Assembly (NCBI GenBank): GCA_949316495.1
Contig: OX439005.1
Location: forward strand, 7,411,001-7,475,000
Direction of reading: 5' to 3'
Length of the DNA: 64,000 nucleotides
DNA from: Amphiduros pacificus
Lineage: Eukaryota > Annelida > Polychaeta > Phyllodocida > Hesionidae
Position numbers and translations under genes: made by a program. Each line of letters opens with the position of its first letter. Position 1 is the stretch's first letter. This document shows positions 24,638 to 38,310 of this stretch, piece by piece. The notes below the pieces were generated by a model, which was not told the origin of the DNA, made no database searches, and saw only the letters and a program-made list of their open reading frames with translations.

Positions 24638-24710
24638 GCACCGGAGTGGACTCGAACCACCAACCTTTCAGCTAACAGCTGAACGCGCTTACCAATTGCG
24701 CCACTGGTGC
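24638..24710 (-). tRNA. tRNA-Asn(GUU), canonical copy 17
   Basis: Exact 73-mer in a type c unit without SINE. Confidence 0.86.
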
Positions 24711-25928
24711 CAATTGAAATGATGTTTAATTTTCAATATATTTATATTGTTCTAATACTAAACTGCATAATGCATGCACAGTATATTCATCATTTCCGGT
24801 TATATGCTCATGTATGTTAATGCGGTTTTGACTCTCACAAAATCAAACAATAACTTTTAATCTTTCGCTTGAGATAATTAGTAAATTAAGCACATTTCTC
24901 ACATATCATACAAAGACAAATTCCAGATTGAGCCCCAACTCCACATCTAGATTCTTGCCTTCAAGGAGAAATATCCGTCAGGTAATATGTTAATAATGCA
25001 CCATTAGATATTTGATTGATGGCACAATAACCTGATTATTGATTTTTGGCGACTCATTTTTTTGTCAAACTTGTTGTCAATTTGAATTTATTGTGAATTG
25101 TGACTGAAATTTGAGATTAATGGCAACAAATATTCTCTCCTTTCCTCATTCATTGGCAGCATTAGTTTACATTATTGAATATAACTTCAATTATTTGTAA
25201 TTAAATTAATAATGTATGGAAATGTTTATACATAATGAAAGATACATCCATAGATTCATTAAATACTTTCTATTATTTCAGTAGACGCTAACGTAAAATA
25301 GTTTGGATATAATTATTTCCTCTGCCTTGCCCTTCACTCTTGGATCCTTTCCAATTAGCACATCATTTGCAATTTTATTTTTTGCCTCTCCCTACCTTGT
25401 CTAAGTAGTCTATTTGCCTACTCAGACACATTAAATAGCAGAGTAGGAAACTACATGGCTCCTCTCATCACTCATTCACAAGCTACCAAATTTCTTCCTC
25501 TGTATGTGACCCAGCATGGGTTGCTATTTGTAAGATTCCGGCATCCCAAATAGCCAATCCCTCAGAAATTATGACATAAGCGCCATAAATCTATGTTGAG
25601 AAAATTTTGCCCTCAATCTTTGTACTAAGCCTCAACTCTCATGCCACAAATTGGAAGTCACAAATACATTTTAAAGGGCCAGGTAACATCATTGTCTTTT
25701 CCCTAAAATTCAGAACTATTTGAAATACAAGGGGTTAAAGAATGTTGAAATTTCATCTTATTTGATACAACTGTCATTATAGAAATAAACGCGTAGAAGA
25801 GTTACAACGCACTTCAACTGGAAAATGTTTTGGCTACTTCGGAAAGCTTTCATTTGAGATTTTTGAAAGTCGCCAGTTTCAATTCTCAGGAAAGGTTCCT
25901 TTTGAGAAATGTAAAGAAAAGTTGACTC

Positions 25929-26001
25929 GCACCGGAGTGGACTCGAACCACCAACCTTTCAGCTAACAGCTGAACGCGCTTACCAATTGCGCCACTGGTG
26001 C
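25929..26001 (-). tRNA. tRNA-Asn(GUU), canonical copy 18
   Basis: Exact 73-mer in a type d unit. Confidence 0.86.
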
Positions 26002-26109
26002 CAATTGAAATGATGTTTAATTTTCAATATATTTATATTGTTCTGATACTAGACTGCATAATGCATGCACAGTATATTCATCATTTCCGGTTATATGCTC
26101 ATGTATGTT

Positions 26110-26254
26110 TGACTGGCCGAAATAGCTCAATTGGTAGAGTATTCGCCTTGAGATCCATGGGTTCTGGGTTCGAATCCTGGCCAGTTACTATCAACCGCTA
26201 TGAGCAGACATTGTCTGGTATCAGCGGTATATAAATGTCAGCTTTACTTAGCTT
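26110..26254 (+). mobile_element. tRNA-derived SINE, copy 2 (type d unit)
   Basis: Same site and same TATGTT flanks as copy 1. It has ccatggg where type b copies have ccagggg, a marker that follows the unit type. Confidence 0.9.
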
Positions 26255-27363
26255 TATGTTAATGCTGTTTTGACTCTCACAAAATCAAACAATAACTTTT
26301 AATCTTTCGCTTGAGATAATTAGTAAATTAAGCACATTTCTCACATATCATACAAAGACAAATTCCAGATTGAGCCCCAACTCCACATCTAGATTCTTGC
26401 CTTCAAGGAGAAATATCCGTCAGGTAATATGTTAATAATGCACCATTAGATATTTGATTGATGGCACAATAACCTGATTATTGATTTTTGGCGACTCATT
26501 TTTTTGTCAAACTTGTTGTCAATTTGAATTTATTGTGACTGAAATTTGAGATAAATGACAACAAATATTCTCTCCTTTCCTCATTCATTGGCAGCATTAG
26601 TTTACATTATTGAATATAACTTCAATTATTTGTAATTAAATTAATAATGTATGGAAATGTTTATACATAATGAAAGATACATCCAAAGAATCATTAAATA
26701 CTTTCTATTATTTCAGTAGACGCCAACGTAAAATAGTTTGGATATAATTATTTCCACTGCCTTGCCCTTCACACTTGGATCCTTTCCAATTAGCACATCA
26801 TTTGCAATTCTATTTTTTGCCTCTCCCTACCTTGTCTAAGTAGTCTATTTGCCTACTCAGACACATTAAATAGCAGAGTAGGAAACTACATGGCTCCTCT
26901 CATCACTCATTCACAAGCTACCAAATTTCTTCCTCTGTATGTGACCCAGCATGGGTTGCTATTTGTAAGATTCTGGCATCCCAAATAGCCAATCCCTCAG
27001 AAATTATGACATAAGCGCCCTAAATCTATGTTGAGAAAATTTTGCCCTCAACCTTTGTACTAAGCCTCAACTCTCATGCCACAAATTGGAAGTCACAAAT
27101 ACATTTTAAAGGGCCAGGTAACATCATTGTCTTTTCCCTAAAATTCAGAACTATTTGAAATACAAGGGGTTAAAGAATGTTGAAATTTCATCTTATTTGA
27201 TACAACTGTCATTATAGAAATAAACGCGTAGAAGAGTTACAACGCACTTCAACTGGAAAATGTTTTGGCTGCTTCGGAAAGCTTTCATTTGAGATTTTTG
27301 AAAGTCGCCAGTTTCAATTCTCAGGAAAGGTTCCTTTTGAGAAATGTAAAGAAAAGTTGACTC

Positions 27364-27436
27364 GCACCGGAGTGGACTCGAACCACCAACCTTTCAGCTA
27401 ACAGCTGAACGCGCTTACCAATTGCGCCACTGGTGC
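27364..27436 (-). tRNA. tRNA-Asn(GUU), canonical copy 19
   Basis: Exact 73-mer; type a unit, no SINE. Confidence 0.86.
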
Positions 27437-28644
27437 CAATTGAAATGATGTTTAATTTTCAATATATTAATATTGTTCTGATACTAAACTGCATAATGCA
27501 TGCACAGTATATTCATCATTTCCGGTTATATGCTCATGTATGTTAATGCTGTTTTGACTCTCACAAAATCAAACAATAACTTTTAATCTTTCGCTTGAGA
27601 TAATTAGTAAATTAAGCACATTTCTCACATATCATACAAAGACAAATTCCAGATTGAGCCCCAACTCCACATCTAGATTCTTGCCTTCAAGGAGAAATAT
27701 CCTTCAGGTAATATGTTAATAATGCACCATTAGATATTTGATTGATGGCACAATAACCTCATTTTTGATTTTTGGCGACTCATTTTTTTGTCAAACTTGT
27801 TGTCAATTTGAATTTATTGTGACTGAAATTTGAGATAAATGACAACAAATATTCTCTCCTTTCCTCATTCATGGGCAGCATTAGTTTACATTATTGAATA
27901 TAACTTCAATTATTTGTAATTAAATTAATAATGTATGGAAATGTTTATACATAATGAAAGATACATCCAAAGATTCATTAAATACTTTCTATTATTTCAG
28001 TAGACGCTAACGTAAAATAGTTTTGATATAATCATTTCCTCTGCCTTGCCCTTCACACTTGGATCCTTTCCAATTAGCACATCATTTGCAATTTTATTTT
28101 TTGCCTCTCCCTACCTTGTCTATGTAGTCTATTTGCCTACTCAGACACATTAAATAGCAGAGTAGGAAACTACATGGCTCCTCTCATCACTCATTCACAA
28201 GCTACCAAATTTCTTCCTCTGTATGTGACCCAGCATGGGTTGCTATTTGTAAGATTCTGGCATCCCAAATAGCCAATCCCTCAGAAATTACATAAGCGCC
28301 ATAAATCTATGTTGAGAAAATTTTGCCCTCAATCTTTGTACTAAGCCTCAACTCTCATGCCACAAATTGGAAGTCACAAATTCATTTTAGAGGGCCAGGT
28401 AACATCATTGTCTTTTCCCTAAAATTCAGAACTATTTGAAATACAAGGGGTTAAATAATGTTGAAATTTCATCTTATTTGATACAACTGTCATTATAGAA
28501 ATAAACGCGTAGAAGAGTTGCAACGCACTTCAACTGGAAAATATTTTGGCTGCTTTGGAAAGCTTTCATTTGAGATTTTTGAAAGTCGCCAGTTTCAATT
28601 CTCAGAAAAGGTTCCTTTTGAGAAATGTAAAGAAAAGTTGACTC

Positions 28645-28717
28645 GCACCGGAGTGGACTCGAACCACCAACCTTTCAGCTAACAGCTGAACGCGCTTACC
28701 AATTGCGCCACTGGTGC
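28645..28717 (-). tRNA. tRNA-Asn(GUU), canonical copy 20
   Basis: Exact 73-mer; type b unit. Confidence 0.86.
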
Positions 28718-28825
28718 CAATTGACATGATGTTTAATTTTCAATATATTTATATTGTTCTGATACTAGACTGCATAATGCATGCACAGTATGTTCATCAT
28801 TTCCGGTTATATGCTCATGTATGTT

Positions 28826-28970
28826 TGACTGGCCGAAATAGCTCAATTGGTAGAGTATTCGCCTTGAGATCCAGGGGTTCTGGGTTCGAATCCTGGCCAG
28901 TTACTATCAACCGCTATGAGCAGACATTGTCTGGTATCAGCGGTATATAAATGTCAGCTTTACTTAGCTT
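28826..28970 (+). mobile_element. tRNA-derived SINE, copy 3 (type b unit)
   Basis: ccagggg subtype. The flanking spacer has gtatgttcatc, shared only with copy 5, so these two are recent sisters. Confidence 0.9.
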
Positions 28971-30086
28971 TATGTTAATGCTGTTTTGACTCTCACAAAA
29001 TCAAACAATAACTTTTAATCTTTCGCTTGAGATAATTAGTAAATTAAGCACATTTCTCACATATCATACAAAGACAAATTCCAGATTGAGCCCCAACTCC
29101 ACATCTAGATTCTTGCCTTCAAGGAGAAATATCCGTCAGGTAATATGTTAATAATGCACCATTAGATATTTGATTGATGGCACAATAACCTGATTATTGA
29201 TTTTTGGCGACTCATTTTTTTGTCAAACTTGTTGTCAATTTGAATTTATTGTGAATTGTGACTGAAATTTGAGATTAATGGCAACAAATATTCTCTCCTT
29301 TCCTCATTCATTGGCAGCATTAGTTTACATTATTGAATATAACTTCAATTATTTGTAATTAAATTAATAATGTATGGAAATGTTTATACATAATGAAAGA
29401 TACATCCATAGATTCATTAAATACTTTCTATTATTTCAGTAGACGCTAACGTAAAATAGTTTGGATATAATTATTTCCTCTGCCTTGCCCTTCACTCTTG
29501 GATCCTTTCCAATTAGCACATCATTTGCAATTTTATTTTTTGCCTCTCCCTACCTTGTCTAAGTAGTCTATTTGCCTACTCAGACACATTAAATAGCAGA
29601 GTAGGAAACTACATGGCTCCTCTCATCACTCATTCACAAGCTACCAAATTTCTTCCTCTGTATGTGACCCAGCATGGGTTGCTATTTGTAAGATTCCGGC
29701 ATCCCAAATAGCCAATCCCTCAGAAATTATGACATAAGCGCCATAAATCTATGTGGAGAAAATTTTGCCCTCAATCTTTGTACTAAGCCTCAACTCTCAT
29801 GCCACAAATTGGAAGTCACAAATACATTTTAAAGGGCCAGGTAACATCATTGTCTTTTCCCTAAAATTCAGAACTATTTGAAATACAAGGGGTTAAAGAA
29901 TGTTGAAATTTCATCTTATTTGATACAACTGTCATTATAGAAATAAACGCGTAGAAGAGTTACAACGCACTTCAACTGGAAAATGTTTTGGCTACTTCGG
30001 AAAGCTTTCATTTGAGATTTTTGAAAGTCGCCAGTTTCAATTCTCAGGAAAGGTTCCTTTTGAGAAATGTAAAGAAAAGTTGACTC

Positions 30087-30159
30087 GCACCGGAGTGGAC
30101 TCGAACCACCAACCTTTCAGCTAACAGCTGAACGCGCTTACCAATTGCGCCACTGGTGC
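30087..30159 (-). tRNA. tRNA-Asn(GUU), canonical copy 21
   Basis: Exact 73-mer; type d unit. Confidence 0.86.
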
Positions 30160-30267
30160 CAATTGAAATGATGTTTAATTTTCAATATATTTATATTGTT
30201 CTGATACTAGACTGCATAATGCATGCACAGTATATTCATCATTTCCGGTTATATGCTCATGTATGTT

Positions 30268-30412
30268 TGACTGGCCGAAATAGCTCAATTGGTAGAGTAT
30301 TCGCCTTGAGATCCATGGGTTCTGGGTTCGAATCCTGGCCAGTTACTATCAACCGCTATGAGCAGACATTGTCTGGTATCAGCGGTATATAAATGTCAGC
30401 TTTACTTAGCTT
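30268..30412 (+). mobile_element. tRNA-derived SINE, copy 4 (type d unit)
   Basis: ccatggg subtype at the same insertion site; here two SINE-bearing units are adjacent. Confidence 0.9.
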
Positions 30413-31521
30413 TATGTTAATGCTGTTTTGACTCTCACAAAATCAAACAATAACTTTTAATCTTTCGCTTGAGATAATTAGTAAATTAAGCACATTTCTC
30501 ACATATCATACAAAGACAAATTCCAGATTGAGCCCCAACTCCACATCTAGATTCTTGCCTTCAAGGAGAAATATCCGTCAGGTAATATGTTAATAATGCA
30601 CCATTAGATATTTGATTGATGGCACAATAACCTGATTATTGATTTTTGGCGACTCATTTTTTTGTCAAACTTGTTGTCAATTTGAATTTATTGTGACTGA
30701 AATTTGAGATAAATGACAACAAATATTCTCTCCTTTCCTCATTCATTGGCAGCATTAGTTTACATTATTGAATATAACTTCAATTATTTGTAATTAAATT
30801 AATAATGTATGGAAATGTTTATACATAATGAAAGATACATCCAAAGAATCATTAAATACTTTCTATTATTTCAGTAGACGCCAACGTAAAATAGTTTGGA
30901 TATAATTATTTCCACTGCCTTGCCCTTCACACTTGGATCCTTTCCAATTAGCACATCATTTGCAATTCTATTTTTTGCCTCTCCCTACCTTGTCTAAGTA
31001 GTCTATTTGCCTACTCAGACACATTAAATAGCAGAGTAGGAAACTACATGGCTCCTCTCATCACTCATTCACAAGCTACCAAATTTCTTCCTCTGTATGT
31101 GACCCAGCATGGGTTGCTATTTGTAAGATTCTGGCATCCCAAATAGCCAATCCCTCAGAAATTATGACATAAGCGCCCTAAATCTATGTTGAGAAAATTT
31201 TGCCCTCAACCTTTGTACTAAGCCTCAACTCTCATGCCACAAATTGGAAGTCACAAATACATTTTAAAGGGCCAGGTAACATCATTGTCTTTTCCCTAAA
31301 ATTCAGAACTATTTGAAATACAAGGGGTTAAAGAATGTTGAAATTTCATCTTATTTGATACAACTGTCATTATAGAAATAAACGCGTAGAAGAGTTACAA
31401 CGCACTTCAACTGGAAAATGTTTTGGCTGCTTCGGAAAGCTTTCATTTGAGATTTTTGAAAGTCGCCAGTTTCAATTCTCAGGAAAGGTTCCTTTTGAGA
31501 AATGTAAAGAAAAGTTGACTC

Positions 31522-31594
31522 GCACCGGAGTGGACTCGAACCACCAACCTTTCAGCTAACAGCTGAACGCGCTTACCAATTGCGCCACTGGTGC
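31522..31594 (-). tRNA. tRNA-Asn(GUU), canonical copy 22
   Basis: Exact 73-mer; type a unit. Confidence 0.86.
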
Positions 31595-32802
31595 CAATTG
31601 AAATGATGTTTAATTTTCAATATATTAATATTGTTCTGATACTAAACTGCATAATGCATGCACAGTATATTCATCATTTCCGGTTATATGCTCATGTATG
31701 TTAATGCTGTTTTGACTCTCACAAAATCAAACAATAACTTTTAATCTTTCGCTTGAGATAATTAGTAAATTAAGCACATTTCTCACATATCATACAAAGA
31801 CAAATTCCAGATTGAGCCCCAACTCCACATCTAGATTCTTGCCTTCAAGGAGAAATATCCTTCAGGTAATATGTTAATAATGCACCATTAGATATTTGAT
31901 TGATGGCACAATAACCTCATTTTTGATTTTTGGCGACTCATTTTTTTGTCAAACTTGTTGTCAATTTGAATTTATTGTGACTGAAATTTGAGATAAATGA
32001 CAACAAATATTCTCTCCTTTCCTCATTCATGGGCAGCATTAGTTTACATTATTGAATATAACTTCAATTATTTGTAATTAAATTAATAATGTATGGAAAT
32101 GTTTATACATAATGAAAGATACATCCAAAGATTCATTAAATACTTTCTATTATTTCAGTAGACGCTAACGTAAAATAGTTTTGATATAATCATTTCCTCT
32201 GCCTTGCCCTTCACACTTGGATCCTTTCCAATTAGCACATCATTTGCAATTTTATTTTTTGCCTCTCCCTACCTTGTCTATGTAGTCTATTTGCCTACTC
32301 AGACACATTAAATAGCAGAGTAGGAAACTACATGGCTCCTCTCATCACTCATTCACAAGCTACCAAATTTCTTCCTCTGTATGTGACCCAGCATGGGTTG
32401 CTATTTGTAAGATTCTGGCATCCCAAATAGCCAATCCCTCAGAAATTACATAAGCGCCATAAATCTATGTTGAGAAAATTTTGCCCTCAATCTTTGTACT
32501 AAGCCTCAACTCTCATGCCACAAATTGGAAGTCACAAATTCATTTTAGAGGGCCAGGTAACATCATTGTCTTTTCCCTAAAATTCAGAACTATTTGAAAT
32601 ACAAGGGGTTAAATAATGTTGAAATTTCATCTTATTTGATACAACTGTCATTATAGAAATAAACGCGTAGAAGAGTTGCAACGCACTTCAACTGGAAAAT
32701 ATTTTGGCTGCTTTGGAAAGCTTTCATTTGAGATTTTTGAAAGTCGCCAGTTTCAATTCTCAGAAAAGGTTCCTTTTGAGAAATGTAAAGAAAAGTTGAC
32801 TC

Positions 32803-32875
32803 GCACCGGAGTGGACTCGAACCACCAACCTTTCAGCTAACAGCTGAACGCGCTTACCAATTGCGCCACTGGTGC
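32803..32875 (-). tRNA. tRNA-Asn(GUU), canonical copy 23
   Basis: Exact 73-mer; type b unit. Confidence 0.86.
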
Positions 32876-32983
32876 CAATTGACATGATGTTTAATTTTCA
32901 ATATATTTATATTGTTCTGATACTAGACTGCATAATGCATGCACAGTATGTTCATCATTTCCGGTTATATGCTCATGTATGTT

Positions 32984-33128
32984 TGACTGGCCGAAATAGC
33001 TCAATTGGTAGAGTATTCGCCTTGAGATCCAGGGGTTCTGGGTTCGAATCCTGGCCAGTTACTATCAACCGCTATGAGCAGACATTGTCTGGTATCAGCG
33101 GTATATAAATGTCAGCTTTACTTAGCTT
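32984..33128 (+). mobile_element. tRNA-derived SINE, copy 5 (type b unit)
   Basis: ccagggg subtype, sister of copy 3, offset by 4158 bp. Confidence 0.9.
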
Positions 33129-34234
33129 TATGTTAATGCTGTTTTGACTCTCACAAAATCAAACAATAACTTTTAATCTTTCGCTTGAGATAATTAGTAA
33201 ATTAAGCACATTTCTCACATATCATACAAAGACAAATTCCAGATTGAGCCCCAACTCCACATCTAGATTCTTGCCTTCAAGGAGAAATATCCGTCAGGTA
33301 ATATGTTAATAATGCACCATTAGATATTTGATTGATGGCACAATAACCTCATTTTTGATTTTTGGCGACTCATTTTTTTGTCAAACTTGTTGTCAATTTG
33401 AATTTATTGTGACTGAAATTTGAGATAAATGACAACAAATATTCTCTCCTTTCCTCATTCATGGGCAGCATTAGTTTACATTATTGAATATAACTTCAAT
33501 TATTTGTAATTAAATTAATAATGTATGGAAATGTTTATACATAATGAAAGATACATCCAAAGATTCATTAAATACTTTCTATTATTTCAGTAGACGCTAA
33601 CGTAAAATAGTTTGGGTATAATCATTTCCTCTGCCTTGCCCTTCACACTTGGATCCTTTCCAATTAGCACATCATTTGCAATTTAATTTTCTGCCTCTCC
33701 CTACCTTGTCTAAGTAGTCTATTTGCCTACTCAGACACATTAAATAGCAGAGTAGGAAACTACATGGCTCCTCTCATCACTCATTCACAAGCAACCAAAT
33801 TTCTTCCACTGTATGTGACCCAGCATGGGTTGCTATTTGTAAGATTCTGGCATCCCAAATAGCCAATCCCTCAGAAATTACATAAGCGCCATAAATCTAT
33901 GTTGAGAAAATTTTGCCCTCAATCTTTGTACTAAGCCTCAACTCTCATGCCACAAATTGGAAGTTACAAATACATTTTAAAGGGCCAGGTAACATCATTG
34001 TCTTTCCCCTAAAATTCAGAACTATTTGAAATACAAGGGGTTAAAGAATGTTGAAATTTCATCTTATTTGATACAACTGTCATTATAGAAATAAACGCGT
34101 AGAAGAGTTGCAACGCACTTCAACTGGAAAATATTTTGGCTGCTTTGGAAAGCTTTCATTTGAGATTTTTGAAAGTCGCCAGTTTCAATTCTCAGAAAAG
34201 GTTCCTTTTGAGAAATGTAAAGAAAAGTTGACTC

Positions 34235-34307
34235 GCACCGGAGTGGACTCGAACCACCAACCTTTCAGCTAACAGCTGAACGCGCTTACCAATTGCGCCA
34301 CTGGTGC
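34235..34307 (-). tRNA. tRNA-Asn(GUU), canonical copy 24
   Basis: Exact 73-mer; type c unit. Confidence 0.86.
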
Positions 34308-35525
34308 CAATTGAAATGATGTTTAATTTTCAATATATTTATATTGTTCTAATACTAAACTGCATAATGCATGCACAGTATATTCATCATTTCCGGTTAT
34401 ATGCTCATGTATGTTAATGCGGTTTTGACTCTCACAAAATCAAACAATAACTTTTAATCTTTCGCTTGAGATAATTAGTAAATTAAGCACATTTCTCACA
34501 TATCATACAAAGACAAATTCCAGATTGAGCCCCAACTCCACATCTAGATTCTTGCCTTCAAGGAGAAATATCCGTCAGGTAATATGTTAATAATGCACCA
34601 TTAGATATTTGATTGATGGCACAATAACCTGATTATTGATTTTTGGCGACTCATTTTTTTGTCAAACTTGTTGTCAATTTGAATTTATTGTGAATTGTGA
34701 CTGAAATTTGAGATTAATGGCAACAAATATTCTCTCCTTTCCTCATTCATTGGCAGCATTAGTTTACATTATTGAATATAACTTCAATTATTTGTAATTA
34801 AATTAATAATGTATGGAAATGTTTATACATAATGAAAGATACATCCATAGATTCATTAAATACTTTCTATTATTTCAGTAGACGCTAACGTAAAATAGTT
34901 TGGATATAATTATTTCCTCTGCCTTGCCCTTCACTCTTGGATCCTTTCCAATTAGCACATCATTTGCAATTTTATTTATTGCCTCTCCCTACCTTGTCTA
35001 AGTAGTCTATTTGCCTACTCAGACACATTAAATAGCAGAGTAGGAAACTACATGGCTCCTCTCATCACTCATTCACAAGCTACCAAATTTCTTCCTCTGT
35101 ATGTGACCCAGCATGGGTTGCTATTTGTAAGATTCCGGCATCCCAAATAGCCAATCCCTCAGAAATTATGACATAAGCGCCATAAATCTATGTTGAGAAA
35201 ATTTTGCCCTCAATCTTTGTACTAAGCCTCAACTCTCATGCCACAAATTGGAAGTCACAAATACATTTTAAAGGGCCAGGTAACATCATTGTCTTTTCCC
35301 TAAAATTCAGAACTATTTGAAATACAAGGGGTTAAAGAATGTTGAAATTTCATCTTATTTGATACAACTGTCATTATAGAAATAAACGCGTAGAAGAGTT
35401 ACAACGCACTTCAACTGGAAAATGTTTTGGCTACTTCGGAAAGCTTTCATTTGAGATTTTTGAAAGTCGCCAGTTTCAATTCTCAGGAAAGGTTCCTTTT
35501 GAGAAATGTAAAGAAAAGTTGACTC

Positions 35526-35598
35526 GCACCGGAGTGGACTCGAACCACCAACCTTTCAGCTAACAGCTGAACGCGCTTACCAATTGCGCCACTGGTGC
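35526..35598 (-). tRNA. tRNA-Asn(GUU), canonical copy 25
   Basis: Exact 73-mer; type d unit. Confidence 0.86.
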
Positions 35599-35706
35599 CA
35601 ATTGAAATGATGTTTAATTTTCAATATATTTATATTGTTCTGATACTAGACTGCATAATGCATGCACAGTATATTCATCATTTCCGGTTATATGCTCATG
35701 TATGTT

Positions 35707-35851
35707 TGACTGGCCGAAATAGCTCAATTGGTAGAGTATTCGCCTTGAGATCCATGGGTTCTGGGTTCGAATCCTGGCCAGTTACTATCAACCGCTATGA
35801 GCAGACATTGTCTGGTATCAGCGGTATATAAATGTCAGCTTTACTTAGCTT
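35707..35851 (+). mobile_element. tRNA-derived SINE, copy 6 (type d unit)
   Basis: ccatggg subtype, same target site. Confidence 0.9.
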
Positions 35852-36957
35852 TATGTTAATGCTGTTTTGACTCTCACAAAATCAAACAATAACTTTTAAT
35901 CTTTCGCTTGAGATAATTAGTAAATTAAGCACATTTCTCACATATCATACAAAGACAAATTCCAGATTGAGCCCCAACTCCACATCTAGATTCTTGCCTT
36001 CAAGGAGAAATATCCGTCAGGTAATATGTTAATAATGCACCATTAGATATTTGATTGATGGCACAATAACCTCATTATTGATTTTTGGCGACTCATTTTT
36101 TTGTCAAACTTGTTGTCAATTTGAATTTATTGTGACTGAAATTTGAGATAAATGACAACAAATATTCTCTCCTTTCCTCATTCATTGGCAGCATTAGTTT
36201 ACATTATTGAATATAACTTCAATTATTTGTAATTAAATTAATAATGTATGGAAATGTTTATACATAATGAAAGATACATCCAAAGAATCATTAAATACTT
36301 TCTATTATTTCAGTAGACGCCAACGTAAAATAGTTTGGATATAATTATTTCCACTGCCTTGCCCTTCACACTTGGATCCTTTCCAATTAGCACATCATTT
36401 GCAATTCTATTTTTTGCCTCTCCCTACCTTGTCTAAGTAGTCTATTTGCCTACTCAGACACATTAAATAGCAGAGTAGGAAACTACATGGCTCCTCTCAT
36501 CACTCATTCACAAGCAACCAAATTTCTTCCACTGTATGTGACCCAGCATGGGTTGCTATTTGTAAGATTCTGGCATCCCAAATAGCCAATCCCTCAGAAA
36601 TTACATAAGCGCCATAAATCTATGTTGAGAAAATGTTGCCCTCAATCTTTGTACTAAGCCTCAACTCTCATGCCACAAATTGGAAGTCACAAATACATTT
36701 TAAAGGGCAAGGTAACATCATTGTCTTTCCCCTAAAATTCAGAACTATTTGAAATACAAGGGGTTAAAGAATGTTGAAATTTCATCTTATTTGATACAAC
36801 TGTCATTATAGAAATAAACGCGTAGAAGAGTTGCAATGCACTTCAACTGGAAAATATTTTGGCTGCTTTGGAAAGCTTTCATTTGAGATTTTTGAAAGTC
36901 GCCAGTTTCAATTCTCAGAAAAGGTTCCTTTTGAGAAATGTAAAGAAAAGTTGACTC

Positions 36958-37030
36958 GCACCGGAGTGGACTCGAACCACCAACCTTTCAGCTAACAGCT
37001 GAACGCGCTTACCAATTTCGCCACTGGTGC
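36958..37030 (-). tRNA. tRNA-Asn-like, type F variant (copy 26)
   Basis: D-stem 5' strand is GCGA, giving an A13/G22 mismatch at the loop end, a place where mispairing is often tolerated. The A box still fits consensus. Confidence 0.65.
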
Positions 37031-38237
37031 CAATTGAAATGATGTTTATTTTCAATATATTTATATTGTTCTTATACTAAACTGCATAATGCATGCACAG
37101 TATATTCATCATTTCCGGTTATATGCTCATGTATGTTAATGCGGTTTTGACTCTCACAAAATCAAACAATAACTTTTAATCTTTCGCTTGAGATAATTAG
37201 TAAATTAAGCACATTTCTCACATATCATACAAAGACAAATTCCAGATTGAGCCCCAACTCCACATCTAGATTCTTGCCTTCAAGGAGAAATATCCTTCAG
37301 GTAATATGTTAATAATGCACCATTAGATATTTGATTGATGGCACAATAACCTCATTTTTGATTTTTGGCGACTCATTTTTTTGTCAAACTTGTTGTCAAT
37401 TTGAATTTATTGTGACTGAAATTTGAGATAAATGACAACAAATATTCTCTCCTTTCCTCATTCATGGGCAGCATTAGTTTACATTATTGAATATAACTTC
37501 AATTATTTGTAATTAAATTAATAATGTATGGAAATGTTTATACATAATGAAAGATACATCCAAAGATTCATTAAATACTTTCTATTATTTCAGTAGACGC
37601 TAACGTAAAATAGTTTGGGTATAATCATTTCCTCTGCCTTGCCCTTCACACTTGGATCCTTTCCAATTAGCACATCATTTGCAATTTTATTTTTTGCCTC
37701 TCCCTACCTTGTCTAAGTAGTCTATTTGCCTACTCAGACACATTAAATAGCAGAGTAGGAAACTACATGGCTCCTCTCATCACTCATTCACAAGCAACCA
37801 AATTTCTTCCACTGTATGTGACCCAGCATGGGTTGCTATTTGTAAGATTCTGGCATCCCAAATAGCCAATCCCTCAGAAATTACATAAGCGCCATAAATC
37901 TTTGTTGAGAAAATTTTGCCCTCAATCTTTGTACTAAGCCTCAACTCTCATGCCACAAATTGGAAGTCACAAATACATTTTAAAGGGCCAGGTAACATCA
38001 TTGTCTTTCCCCTAAAATTCAGAACTATTTGAAATACAAGGGGTTAAAGAATGTTGAAATTTCATCTCATTTGATACAACTGTCATTATAGAAATAAACG
38101 TGTAGAAGAGTTGCAACGCACTTCAACTGGAAAATATTTTGGCTGCTTTGGAAAGCTTTCATTTGAGATTTTTGAAAGTCGCCAGTTTCAATTCTCAGGA
38201 AAGGTTCCTTTTGAGAAGTGTAAAGAAAAGTTGACTT

Positions 38238-38310
38238 GCACCGGAGTGGACTCGAACCACCAACCTTTCAGCTAACAGCTGAACGTGCTTACCAATTGCG
38301 CCACTGGTGC
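38238..38310 (-). tRNA. tRNA-Asn-like, type E with altered discriminator (copy 27)
   Basis: It has the type-E C11/A24 mismatch, and the base after position 72 is A instead of G. G73 is the usual discriminator of tRNA-Asn, so charging could be affected. Confidence 0.55.

Larger units (their letters stand above)
22462..34778. repeat. Higher-order block of unit types a, b, c, d, two types with a SINE
   Basis: The order is b(22462, SINE), c(23894), d(25182, SINE), a(26617), b(27901, SINE), d(29340, SINE), a(30775), b(32059, SINE), c(33491). Type a and b units recur 4158 bp apart (26617 to 30775 and 27901 to 32059). Type c units carry a 7-bp attgtga duplication in the following interval; the unit at 27901 has b markers in its first part and the c-type ending in its last, so it looks like a recombinant. 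Confidence 0.8.
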